Position numbers and translations under genes: made by a program
Source of the DNA: DATFXM01 sp035315885
GTDB lineage: Bacteria; Acidobacteriota; Blastocatellia; UBA7656
Direction: 5' to 3'
NCBI GenBank assembly: GCA_035315885.1
Contig: DATFXM010000138.1
Span: 1 to 36,324 of the forward strand
Length of the DNA: 36,324 nt
In this document: in pieces, positions 22,418 through 29,668 of the stretch
Position numbering within the stretch: position 1 is the stretch's first letter
Layout of the letters: every line of letters begins with the position of its first letter
Notes under the pieces: generated by a model
What the model was told of the DNA's origin: nothing
Databases searched by the model: none
Seen by the model: the letters and a program-made list of their open reading frames with translations, nothing else

Positions 22418-24634
22418 ATGTTGAACAGAACCAAAGGAGGCACGACGAGTATCTCGCGAAGGGCCCTGATCCCGGGAGTGTTTCTCCTGTCGGTAGCGCT
22501 GACAGCGGCGATCGTGCTGCTGTTGCGAGGAGGAGGAAACCAGGTAACCGCGGACACCGGCATTGTCCCTCGCGCCGCGAGGCTTGACCGCGTTGATGGA
22601 CAAGTGAATGTCGGTCGAGTCGATGATAATCAACAGACAGATTGGACACCGGGGACTGTCAATACACCAGTCACGGTTGGCAACAGAGTCTACACCCAAG
22701 AGAACTCTCGCGCTTCGATTGCGTTGACCGGTCGAAACTCGATCTCGCTCAACCCGCAAACTTCAATCGATGTCCTGGCGCTTGACGAACATCGCACACA
22801 GTTGGCGCTGAAGACCGGGTCGGCGATTTTCGACGTGCCCAACCTGAACAATGAAGACTTCTACGAGGTGGGTACGCCTTGCGGCGCAGTGAATTTCAAA
22901 GAGCCTGGTCTGTATCAAATTGGCATGGACGGGGAGAACGCCGTTGTGTCAGTACTCAGTGGGCTCGCACAAGTAATGGGGCTTGAAGGGTCGGGGACGG
23001 TTAGCAAGGGTCAGGTCGTGACATTGCTTGCGGCATCCGCCTCACAAGCGGTGTCATCCACTCTTTCACCTCAGACAGCCGGCGGCATCGTAGACGATTA
23101 CTACCAGTACCGTTATCCGAGGAGGTACGACGGGCGTTACAAGAGCTACGAAACCTATTTGAGCGATCCTTTCTATTTCGATTCGTATCGAAACTCGCCG
23201 AGCTGGACCTACGTTTCATCGGACCTCGCGGGGCTCTATGAGCTGGATGATTACGGCGACTGGCAGATCGTCGACGACTATGGCTACTGCTGGGCACCGA
23301 GGGTAAGCGCAGGCTGGGCCCCATTCAGATTTGGACGCTGGGACTTCTACGACGTTTGGGGTCCGAGCTGGATTTCCAGCGAACCATGGGGCTGGGCGCC
23401 TTACCACTATGGGCGCTGGTTCTTTGTGCGGAATCGGTGGTTCTGGGTGCCCGGAGATCTCGCGATACGACGCACGTACTGTCCGGCCCCAGTCGCGTTT
23501 ATCCCGCTGATTGAGACAAATCAGATTGCGTGGGTGCCGCTTGGTCCGCGAGAGGTGTATGTGCCGCGGTACTACGGAGCGAACTTCGAACCTCGATTCC
23601 TTGGATCGCCGCGGTTCATCAAGGTGTTCAACGACCAGCGGACTTTTGTAAACGTCGACACTCCAAATGGCGTGACTGTGGTCCCGGTGCGATCACTGGT
23701 TCGACCGATCGATCCACGCATTGCGGTTCAAGCGGACACAAACGTTATTCGAAGGAGTAGAGCGGCGATCGATCCGTTTGAAGCGCAGGCTGTGAGACAG
23801 GTCGTTCAATCCGAGCGGGAAGCGCGTCACAGGTTTGCTCCAACAAACGCCGAGGAGGCGGTGTTCAACAGGAAGGTAATCACAAGCCAGTCCCCGGCGG
23901 CGCTTCCAGATCGTTTGGATACAACCCGAGCGTTCGGGGTTCAGTCGGTACCAGACAATCGCAGAAGCAGCAGTTTGAAGTTCGAGCAGGCGCCGCAAGT
24001 CGCGAACACCAGGGAGCCGGATCGGTTGCCGCTCGCGGCGCGAAGGGGCGAGTCCTCAGATCGCCAGCGCGCTATGAACGATCTCTCCGCGCGAGCAGCG
24101 GGGGGCGATCGTTCGGCGCGACGAGGGCTGCGCAGAATGATGCGAGAACAACCGGAGGGTACACCGCCGGCTGCGCCCAATGCTACGCCGGAACGTAGAA
24201 TGCAAGTGCCACAAGTTCAGCCCGACTCGAGGGCGAAGGAGCCACGCGGCCAGCAGCAAGCCGATCAAGGACGGCTACACCGTGAAATTCACCGGCAGCT
24301 CAATCAGGAACATCGGCCAAGGGCTGCGAGCGCCGGTCAGATGGAAGCAGCGCGAAGAGCACAGACGCAGCAGCAATCGCGACACGTACAGCGCCAGGAA
24401 CGTCGGAATCAAGTTCCCAAACAGCCGTCGTTTCAGCCGCGACCGCAGAAGCCCGAAGTGATGATGCAACGCCCGAATCAAGCGGCGCCGAGTCGAGGGA
24501 AGCCTCCTGAAGTAATGATGCAACGCCCGAATCAGGCGACGCCGACTCGAGTTAAGCCTCCAGCCCAGGGGACGCCTCAAGAGCAACCCAAGCCTCCTGC
24601 TCAAAAGAAGCCTCCAGAGCAGGGGAAGAATTGA
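22418..24634 (+). CDS. Membrane-anchored FecR-domain / DUF6600 protein
   Basis: The 738-aa protein has an N-terminal membrane helix (about 18-37, ALIPGVFLLSVALTAAIVLLL) and then a FecR-like domain (about 50-200: VDGQVNVGRVDDN, GNRVYTQENSRASIALTGRNSISL, VLSGLAQVMG). A Trp/Tyr-rich DUF6600 region follows (about 225-370) with repeated WAP, FGRWDFYD, WGWAPYHYGRWFFV and WFWVPGD blocks. The C-terminal 270 residues are Gln/Pro/Arg-rich and disordered, with a near-duplicate segment PEVMMQRPNQA. Other FecR proteins relay signals to ECF sigma factors, but no partner receptor or sigma gene is adjacent, so a structural envelope role is equally possible. ATG 22418 is favoured by GGAGGAGGA 7 nt upstream; GTG 22415 is adjacent. 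Confidence 0.88.
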   Translation: MLNRTKGGTTSISRRALIPGVFLLSVALTAAIVLLLRGGGNQVTADTGIVPRAARLDRVDGQVNVGRVDDNQQTDWTPGTVNTPVTVGNRVYTQENSRASIALTGRNSISLNPQTSIDVLALDEHRTQLALKTGSAIFDVPNLNNEDFYEVGTPCGAVNFKEPGLYQIGMDGENAVVSVLSGLAQVMGLEGSGTVSKGQVVTLLAASASQAVSSTLSPQTAGGIVDDYYQYRYPRRYDGRYKSYETYLSDPFYFDSYRNSPSWTYVSSDLAGLYELDDYGDWQIVDDYGYCWAPRVSAGWAPFRFGRWDFYDVWGPSWISSEPWGWAPYHYGRWFFVRNRWFWVPGDLAIRRTYCPAPVAFIPLIETNQIAWVPLGPREVYVPRYYGANFEPRFLGSPRFIKVFNDQRTFVNVDTPNGVTVVPVRSLVRPIDPRIAVQADTNVIRRSRAAIDPFEAQAVRQVVQSEREARHRFAPTNAEEAVFNRKVITSQSPAALPDRLDTTRAFGVQSVPDNRRSSSLKFEQAPQVANTREPDRLPLAARRGESSDRQRAMNDLSARAAGGDRSARRGLRRMMREQPEGTPPAAPNATPERRMQVPQVQPDSRAKEPRGQQQADQGRLHREIHRQLNQEHRPRAASAGQMEAARRAQTQQQSRHVQRQERRNQVPKQPSFQPRPQKPEVMMQRPNQAAPSRGKPPEVMMQRPNQATPTRVKPPAQGTPQEQPKPPAQKKPPEQGKN

Positions 24635-24651
24635 GGCTGGTCACAAGACAG

Positions 24652-24708
24652 GACCGCCATGACGCTAAGGACTTTTGTCAGTCGTCAGCGTCCGGCGGTC
24701 TTTTCTTT
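24652..24708 (+). terminator. Rho-independent terminator after the FecR/DUF6600 gene
   Basis: The outer stem GACCGCC/GGCGGTC (24652-24658 with 24694-24700) continues as GACGCT/AGCGTC (24661-24666 with 24687-24692). It is followed by TTTTCTTT. It lies between convergent genes and is one of only two clear intrinsic terminators in the window. Confidence 0.92.
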
Positions 24709-24725
24709 GACGAGCAAATCGGAGC

Positions 24726-25166
24726 TCACTTCGCCATTGCTTTAGCGGCGATCGATTCGTAGTGGGCGTCCTCACTGCACTCCGTGCAAGAGGGAAGATT
24801 GAGCATGCTCCATCCGGGCTCTACTACGCGTCCTGTGTTATCTGTCAAAGCGACAAAGCCACCGCGGATGTTCGAAAGATCGCTGTAGCCCATCTGGCTC
24901 ATAAGCTCGCATGCTCGCGCCGACCGCCCGCCGGCCTTGCATCCCACCAGGAGCTTCGCATCGTGCGGCAGCGTAGCTTCCACAACCGCTACAAAATCCT
25001 GGTTGGGCACCATGCCCGAAGTGGACTCGAAGTGCAATAACGGAATGTTGATGGCGCCCGGCGCATGTCCTTGCTCGAACTCAGGCACCGACCTGACGTC
25101 CAGATAGATGTATCCCGAACCCGATTGCAATAGCTCGTAGGCCTGTTGTGCCGTGATCTCTTTCAT
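24726..25166 (-). CDS. Rhodanese-domain sulfurtransferase-like protein
   Basis: The 146-aa single-domain rhodanese has the DVRSVPEFEQGHAPGAINIP substrate-entry motif (23-42) and the active-site loop V-G-C76-KAGGRS, which fits the CxxGxR form. It probably carries persulfide sulfur on C76 in the cytoplasm. No signal peptide is seen. The C-terminus adds a small CTEC pair of unknown role. Start ATG 25166 is chosen because GGAGAG lies 6 nt upstream on the minus strand; the ORF upstream of it lacks rhodanese similarity. It lies 37 bp downstream of the Gfo/Idh/MocA gene in the same orientation, so the two are probably co-transcribed. Confidence 0.92.
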   Translation of the reverse strand: MKEITAQQAYELLQSGSGYIYLDVRSVPEFEQGHAPGAINIPLLHFESTSGMVPNQDFVAVVEATLPHDAKLLVGCKAGGRSARACELMSQMGYSDLSNIRGGFVALTDNTGRVVEPGWSMLNLPSCTECSEDAHYESIAAKAMAK

Positions 25167-25203
25167 TAGTCTCTCCAGTATTCGCAGCCGGTCATTTGAT
25201 GTC

Positions 25204-26442
25204 CTATCGTTTCCACGTTCCCCGCGCCACCGCGGGAATGAACGAATCAAGCGATTCTGGCCTGAAATCGATGACCCTGCGCTGCTCTGCGCTCATGTAG
25301 GCGGTCATCAACAATTCGGTGACTTCCAGGCCGTCTGCGAACGATTCCTCCGGTTGTTTGCCGTCCAGAAAGCATCGCGTGAAGTAACGGTTTTCGCCTT
25401 CGTATCCGTACTCCACTGCCTCGTCCGATACGACCGGCATAAGACCTTGCTCTGCATTCTGCTTCTCAACCAGGTCTTCACCTGCCGGCCCTTGAACACG
25501 CCTGCTGAAGAAGAGCTTTGGTCCGGCTTCAAGCGAGTTGATTTCCATCGAGTACTCGGGGCCCAGGAGTGCCATGCTCAGGCGCAACCCAGCTCCAACA
25601 TAGCTCCACGAAGTCGTCGCTTCGACAATCAGCGGGCGCCCGTTGTCATCTTCATAGTCGAACGTCGCGCGGGCAAAGTCCTCAGACGGTTTGCGACCGT
25701 AGTCTACGTCGGGGCCCATAGTCTTTTTCAGGAGCTCGACATACTCCGGTCTGGTCCATTTAAGCGAAGCGATTTCTGCCGAGACGCTCTTCGGTTTTAT
25801 GCTGTGGCGCGGTTTGCCCGGCTCGGTTAAGAGATAGCGCGCGACTTCGAGGCTGTGACACATCATATCGTTGAGCACGCCTCCACCCTGCAACTCGCCC
25901 TGCCAGAACCACGGCATATGAGGTCCGCTGTGTTCCTCGGCCGCTCTTGCAAGATAGGGCCTCCCGGTCAGAGATGCGGCACGCTGCCAGATCAGAGTTC
26001 GGGCGCGTTGGACAGCCGGCGTGAAGACCTGATTTTCAAGGTATCCGTGGAGCAGGCCCGACTGCTGGACGAGCTCCAGCATTCTGCGGGCTTCTGCGAC
26101 GTTTCGGGCAAGGGGCTTTTCGCAGGCAATTCCGATGAGCTTTGCTTTTCGTGACTTGATCGCATCGGCGATGGCTTCCATGTCCTCGATGCGCTTGTGG
26201 TTTGGGCCGCAAAGCCAGATGGCATCGATTTCGGGAGCCTCCACCATTTCCTGAACTGATTGAAAGGCTTTGGCGTCTCCGACTCTCAACGAGCGGGCGA
26301 GTTCGGCTGCGTGATTTGAATGTTGGGGGTTAGGGCTCCAGACGCCGCGGACGTCGGCATCTCGGACACCGACCCACGATCTGATGTGAAACTGAGCATT
26401 GAAGCCGCTTCCAATGAAGCCTACACCGAGAGTAGATGACAT
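25204..26442 (-). CDS. Gfo/Idh/MocA-family oxidoreductase
   Basis: The 412-aa NAD(P)-dependent dehydrogenase of the glucose-fructose oxidoreductase/myo-inositol dehydrogenase family carries an N-terminal Rossmann fold (GVGFIGSGFNAQFH, 6-19) and the conserved EKPLA motif (about 108-112). It also has the family signature GGGVLNDMMCHSLE with likely catalytic Asp and His. It is longer than the typical 340-370 aa. The substrate is probably a sugar or cyclitol derivative but cannot be assigned. No signal peptide is seen. The start at 26442 has no visible ribosome site; the upstream DNA is an ATAGTAA heptamer pair. It is the first gene of a minus-strand unit with the rhodanese. Confidence 0.9.
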   Translation of the reverse strand: MSSTLGVGFIGSGFNAQFHIRSWVGVRDADVRGVWSPNPQHSNHAAELARSLRVGDAKAFQSVQEMVEAPEIDAIWLCGPNHKRIEDMEAIADAIKSRKAKLIGIACEKPLARNVAEARRMLELVQQSGLLHGYLENQVFTPAVQRARTLIWQRAASLTGRPYLARAAEEHSGPHMPWFWQGELQGGGVLNDMMCHSLEVARYLLTEPGKPRHSIKPKSVSAEIASLKWTRPEYVELLKKTMGPDVDYGRKPSEDFARATFDYEDDNGRPLIVEATTSWSYVGAGLRLSMALLGPEYSMEINSLEAGPKLFFSRRVQGPAGEDLVEKQNAEQGLMPVVSDEAVEYGYEGENRYFTRCFLDGKQPEESFADGLEVTELLMTAYMSAEQRRVIDFRPESLDSFIPAVARGTWKR

Positions 26443-26447
26443 GTTGG

Positions 26448-26709
26448 ATAGTAAATAGTAAAAGGCGAACGATGGTCAAATTGAAGTGCTGAGTGCTGAG
26501 TACGGCCGGTTTTGAGTTTTCAACCCCGAAGGGGTTGCCGTCCGCGGCTACCCTGGATACGGTCACGTTAATTGGTCGCAACCCTGTAGGGTTTGCGACA
26601 TCGATTCGAACGAGCATAGTCCGATAATAATAAGGGGACGCAACCCTTGAGCTACACGACGCGACCCTTTCGGGGTTGTCAACTCAGCACTCAGGACTCA
26701 GCACTTCCT
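26448..26709. repeat. Composite repeat block: heptamers around CAACCCC palindromes
   Basis: ATAGTAA twice (26448-26461) is followed by a left arm GTGCTGA twice (26486-26499). Palindrome-family copies follow at about 26521-26536 (CAACCCCGAAGGGGTTG type), 26579-26597, 26640-26647 and 26663-26679. The right arm (26682-26709) is ACTCAGC, ACTCAGG, ACTCAGC, ACTTCCT and overlaps the DUF1800 stop. No coding sequence is seen. Confidence 0.9.
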
Positions 26710-28852
26710 ATCGTCGTTGGAACTCGGCTGAACCCAGCAACAACTCCAGAATGTGCTTCTGTTGATCACCGGGCTTCGACGATTCCAGAGAATTGCGTAC
26801 CGCCTTCGAAGTCTCCGTCGATAATTCAGTGTGTACCACCAGCGCGCTCAACTGCTTAACCATTTCGTCTCCGCTCGCCGCACTCGCTACAAGCCTCGAA
26901 TAATCAATGATCGTCCCGGCGATCTGATTGTTCGCCAGCGCGACTGCAAAGTTGATCCGATTGAAAAACACACCGGTGTTCACCCAACTCGAGGACTTTT
27001 CGCTATATCCGGTCGGAAACTGGTACTGATAAAGCGGCTCACCCATTCGACGCAGCCACTCGTGAAGCGCCGGTGCTCCGTTCGTATCGCCATCCAACCC
27101 ACGTATAGCCGAGGCCGCCAGCTCCAGTGGCGATTTGACCTTCGCTCGAAAATTCTGCGGCGAGTTGAACTCCGGCGAGTTCAGGATCGTGCGAACAACT
27201 TCGCGAATGTCTCCGTCAGACTTCAGGAAGACTTGCGCGGCACGGTCTACGAGCGCCGCGGGCGGATCATCGGCAACAAGCCGCTGGCAAATCTTCTTCG
27301 ACACAAAACGCGCGGTGGAGGGATGCCGAGCCAGAATATCGAGTACCGCCAGGCCGTCGCTTACGCCACCGCCCGCCGGAATCGAAGTCCCGAGAACTAC
27401 CTTGGCTCCCTGATCGTGCATCCACGGGCGAAAGACAAAAGCACCGTTCTGATACGGGCGGTCGATAGTCCAACCTGTGAAGCAGCGCGCCACCTCCTGG
27501 ACGTCCTTTTGAGTGTATCCTCCGTCGACTCCGAGCGTGTGCAGCTCCATCAACTCTCGAGCATAGTTCTCATTGATGTCTCTCTTGCGAGGCTGAGGCT
27601 TTGCGACCGCGGGCGCAGGATTTGGGTTCTGTGTCGGAGCTGCTGTCTGCTTCGATGGCTCAGATGATTGCGATGGAGTCTTGTTCTGGGCGGTGGGATT
27701 CGGCTGCTGCTTTACTCCCATTTGCGGCGAGTCTTTTTCCTGTTGATTACCGTCGGCGGCAATGTTTGGCACGGCGCGCGGCGGAGGTTGCGGGGTGGCC
27801 GGTCGGGGCGGCCTCGGCTCCTTAGCGTCGGGAGCGAACGACAACCAATTGTCCAGGTAATAAAGCATCGCCGGGCTCGACGCTACAGCGCGCAGCAGAT
27901 CTCGAAACTTGCCAAGCGAGTGCGGCCGAATAACATCCCGCTCGTAGGAAGAGATCATCCATTGATCGGCTTCTTTGAATGCGAACACGTTGAAGTGGTT
28001 CAGCCAGAAATCGGTCATTACTTCTTGAAGCTGTCGGTTGGTTGAAACCGCGCGAGCCAGCTTTTGCTGCACGAGTTCGCCTACAACCTGCTGCGGACGA
28101 CCGTACACCGGGGGTGGATTAGGTTGCTTTTCGCGTTGTGTTATCGCATTAGGTGGGGGGTAAAACTGAAAGAGTTCCACCGAGCTCAATTGAAGCGTCG
28201 GGAGCACCAACAATCGCTTTTCGAGATCCGAATCGTCGATAGCATCCGGGTTCAATTGCTCTTCGATGAATTTCGCGATTCCCATTTGTTTGACACGATC
28301 GACATCACCGGGTCGCGGACCAAACGTGACCCGATTCAGCAAGTGCAGAATCCGCTGGTCGTCGGTGAGTCGGCTGTTGCGGGGTTTTTGGGACGAAGAG
28401 GGAATCGGGATGAGGCGTTCGCCAGCAGCCAAAGCAGCCGGCGTCCCGGCATTCTCTTTTGAAGCGCGCGGCGGCAGATTGATGAGAATAAACGGAGGCG
28501 CGACCGGTACCGGCAGTCGCGTATCGACCGTGGCGAGTTTTGCTTTTTGCTCTTCGGTCAATAGCTCAGAAATCTCGCTACGAATCTCTTTTTGCTCCTT
28601 GTCGAGGTCGGGGGGTATCTCCGGGCTGTAGGGACTCTTTTCAGCGCGAGCGCGCAATTCATTTATCTTGGGAGCGTGTTTGGCAAACACACCGCGAACG
28701 CCGATGAGTTGCTGGTCATCGAGCTTGAGCGCGTCATGAAGTCTCTTCACGAGCGGTTCGACAATTTGGGGAGACTGGGCATTTACCGAGAGAGCCAGGC
28801 TCTGGGAGAAGAGCGCTACGGCAAGGACGAAAACGAGACCTTTTGACCTCAT
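26708..28852 (-). CDS. Exported DUF1800 protein
   Basis: The 714-aa protein has a signal peptide (about 1-25, GLVFVLAVALFSQSLALSVNA). An extra N-terminal segment (about 28-110) has an LTEEQKAKL motif like Spy/CpxP-type helical proteins. The DUF1800 domain starts near 155 (HLLNRVTFGPRPGDVDRVKQMG) and includes YARELMELHTLGVDGGYTQKDV and EVARCFTGWTI. A Pro/Gln/Lys-rich linker of about 85 residues interrupts it (about 345-430). DUF1800 function is not established. The usual DUF1501 partner gene is not adjacent. ATG 28852 is chosen for its signal peptide and AGGAG 6 nt upstream; the longer ORF from 29035 translates octamer repeats. Confidence 0.88.
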   Translation of the reverse strand: MRSKGLVFVLAVALFSQSLALSVNAQSPQIVEPLVKRLHDALKLDDQQLIGVRGVFAKHAPKINELRARAEKSPYSPEIPPDLDKEQKEIRSEISELLTEEQKAKLATVDTRLPVPVAPPFILINLPPRASKENAGTPAALAAGERLIPIPSSSQKPRNSRLTDDQRILHLLNRVTFGPRPGDVDRVKQMGIAKFIEEQLNPDAIDDSDLEKRLLVLPTLQLSSVELFQFYPPPNAITQREKQPNPPPVYGRPQQVVGELVQQKLARAVSTNRQLQEVMTDFWLNHFNVFAFKEADQWMISSYERDVIRPHSLGKFRDLLRAVASSPAMLYYLDNWLSFAPDAKEPRPPRPATPQPPPRAVPNIAADGNQQEKDSPQMGVKQQPNPTAQNKTPSQSSEPSKQTAAPTQNPNPAPAVAKPQPRKRDINENYARELMELHTLGVDGGYTQKDVQEVARCFTGWTIDRPYQNGAFVFRPWMHDQGAKVVLGTSIPAGGGVSDGLAVLDILARHPSTARFVSKKICQRLVADDPPAALVDRAAQVFLKSDGDIREVVRTILNSPEFNSPQNFRAKVKSPLELAASAIRGLDGDTNGAPALHEWLRRMGEPLYQYQFPTGYSEKSSSWVNTGVFFNRINFAVALANNQIAGTIIDYSRLVASAASGDEMVKQLSALVVHTELSTETSKAVRNSLESSKPGDQQKHILELLLGSAEFQRR

Positions 28853-28904
28853 AAGCTTCTCCTCGCTGGTTGAACCTTTCGGATCTTTGAATGTTAGCAG
28901 AGAC

Positions 28905-29066
28905 GGGGGAGGGCGGGGAGGAGAATGGGCGAAGGGGGGAGGAGGAATGAAGGGGCGAATGGGCGAATGGCCGAAGGGGCGACGCGGAGAGGGGGGACGC
29001 GGAGAGGAGGGACGTCGAGTTTCTCTGTCGCCCATTCGCCCCTTCGCTTCCTCCTCCCCCTACTGC
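28905..29066. repeat. Inverted pair of octamer arrays between divergent genes
   Basis: The G-rich arm (about 28905-29012) has words GCGAATGG, CCGAAGGG, GCGACGCG and GGACGCGG in 8-bp phase. The C-rich arm (about 29026-29062) has TCGCCCAT, TCGCCCCT, TCGCTTCC, TCCTCCCC. It lies between the DUF1800 gene (minus) and the small His/Cys protein gene (plus). ORFs seen here on both strands are low-complexity repeat translation. Confidence 0.88.
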
Positions 29067-29071
29067 AATTA

Positions 29072-29101
29072 TTGACACGACTTAGCGCCTTAGTGTTAAA
29101 T
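29072..29101 (+). promoter_or_regulatory. Predicted sigma70-type promoter
   Basis: A perfect TTGACA (29072-29077) is followed by an 18-nt spacer and TTAAAT (29096-29101; 4 of 6). It starts about 6 bp after the C-rich octamer arm and 63 bp before GTG 29135. It probably drives the small His/Cys protein and the TonB receptor. Confidence 0.5.
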
Positions 29102-29134
29102 TTCAGTTTGTACCCTGAAAGGTGATCGGCGCGT

Positions 29135-29509
29135 GTGACAGTGCAAACTAGAATCAGATCCCGTGTGCGGACTACGTCACCCCTAGGTTCCGTGGCGTTA
29201 CTCTGTTTGCTGGCGCACATAGTTTTCATCGGCGTCACCCATCACCACGAAAACCGTTCTCTTAAGTCCGATCCACAGACTCAAGCCCTACGAACTGCTA
29301 ATTCAGACAATGGCTCAAATCCATCGTCAGGAGATGACGGTCAGTGTCTGTTGTGCCGCTTGCAGCGTAATTACGTCTCAGGCGTCCACCACGCTGCTCC
29401 CATCGTAGAACCCAACAGCGAAGGCATTATCGCTTCCACAAGCGTGCTGGAGCCCAAGCTCCTCGTCATTCCGCGCTTCCATTCCGGCAGAGCCCCTCCT
29501 CGGATCTGA
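29135..29509 (+). CDS. Small exported His/Cys-rich protein
   Basis: The 124-residue protein of unknown function has an N-terminal hydrophobic segment (about 17-35, LGSVALLCLLAHIVFIGV), then THHHE (H36-H38), a Ser/Asn/Asp-rich linker, C71-LL-C74 (CLLCRLQRN) and an HH pair near 85. This layout (signal segment, His cluster, single CxxC) recalls small metal-associated periplasmic proteins often found next to TonB receptors, such as DUF2946-like proteins. A metal-binding role is inferred, not shown. GTG 29135 has AAAGGTG about 10 nt upstream; GTG 29141 is an alternative. The TonB receptor follows after 159 bp in the same orientation, with no terminator visible between them. Confidence 0.7.
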   Translation: MTVQTRIRSRVRTTSPLGSVALLCLLAHIVFIGVTHHHENRSLKSDPQTQALRTANSDNGSNPSSGDDGQCLLCRLQRNYVSGVHHAAPIVEPNSEGIIASTSVLEPKLLVIPRFHSGRAPPRI

Positions 29510-29668
29510 ATCGTCGCAGACTAACCGCGCGCCTCGCAGACTCCAATGACTGTCCGGTAGTTGATTGAAACCGCGCGCGGTCTCGAAGATCCGATTCCCC
29601 GAGAGTCGTTCCCCAGTGGGCTGAATACAGTGAGGGAAACACTCCAGCCCCAGCCTGAGGAGGCGTAG

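Noticed and set aside
28853..29035. N-terminal extension of the DUF1800 protein
   Set aside because: It translates the octamer array (Pro/Arg low complexity); a signal peptide and ribosome site support ATG 28852.
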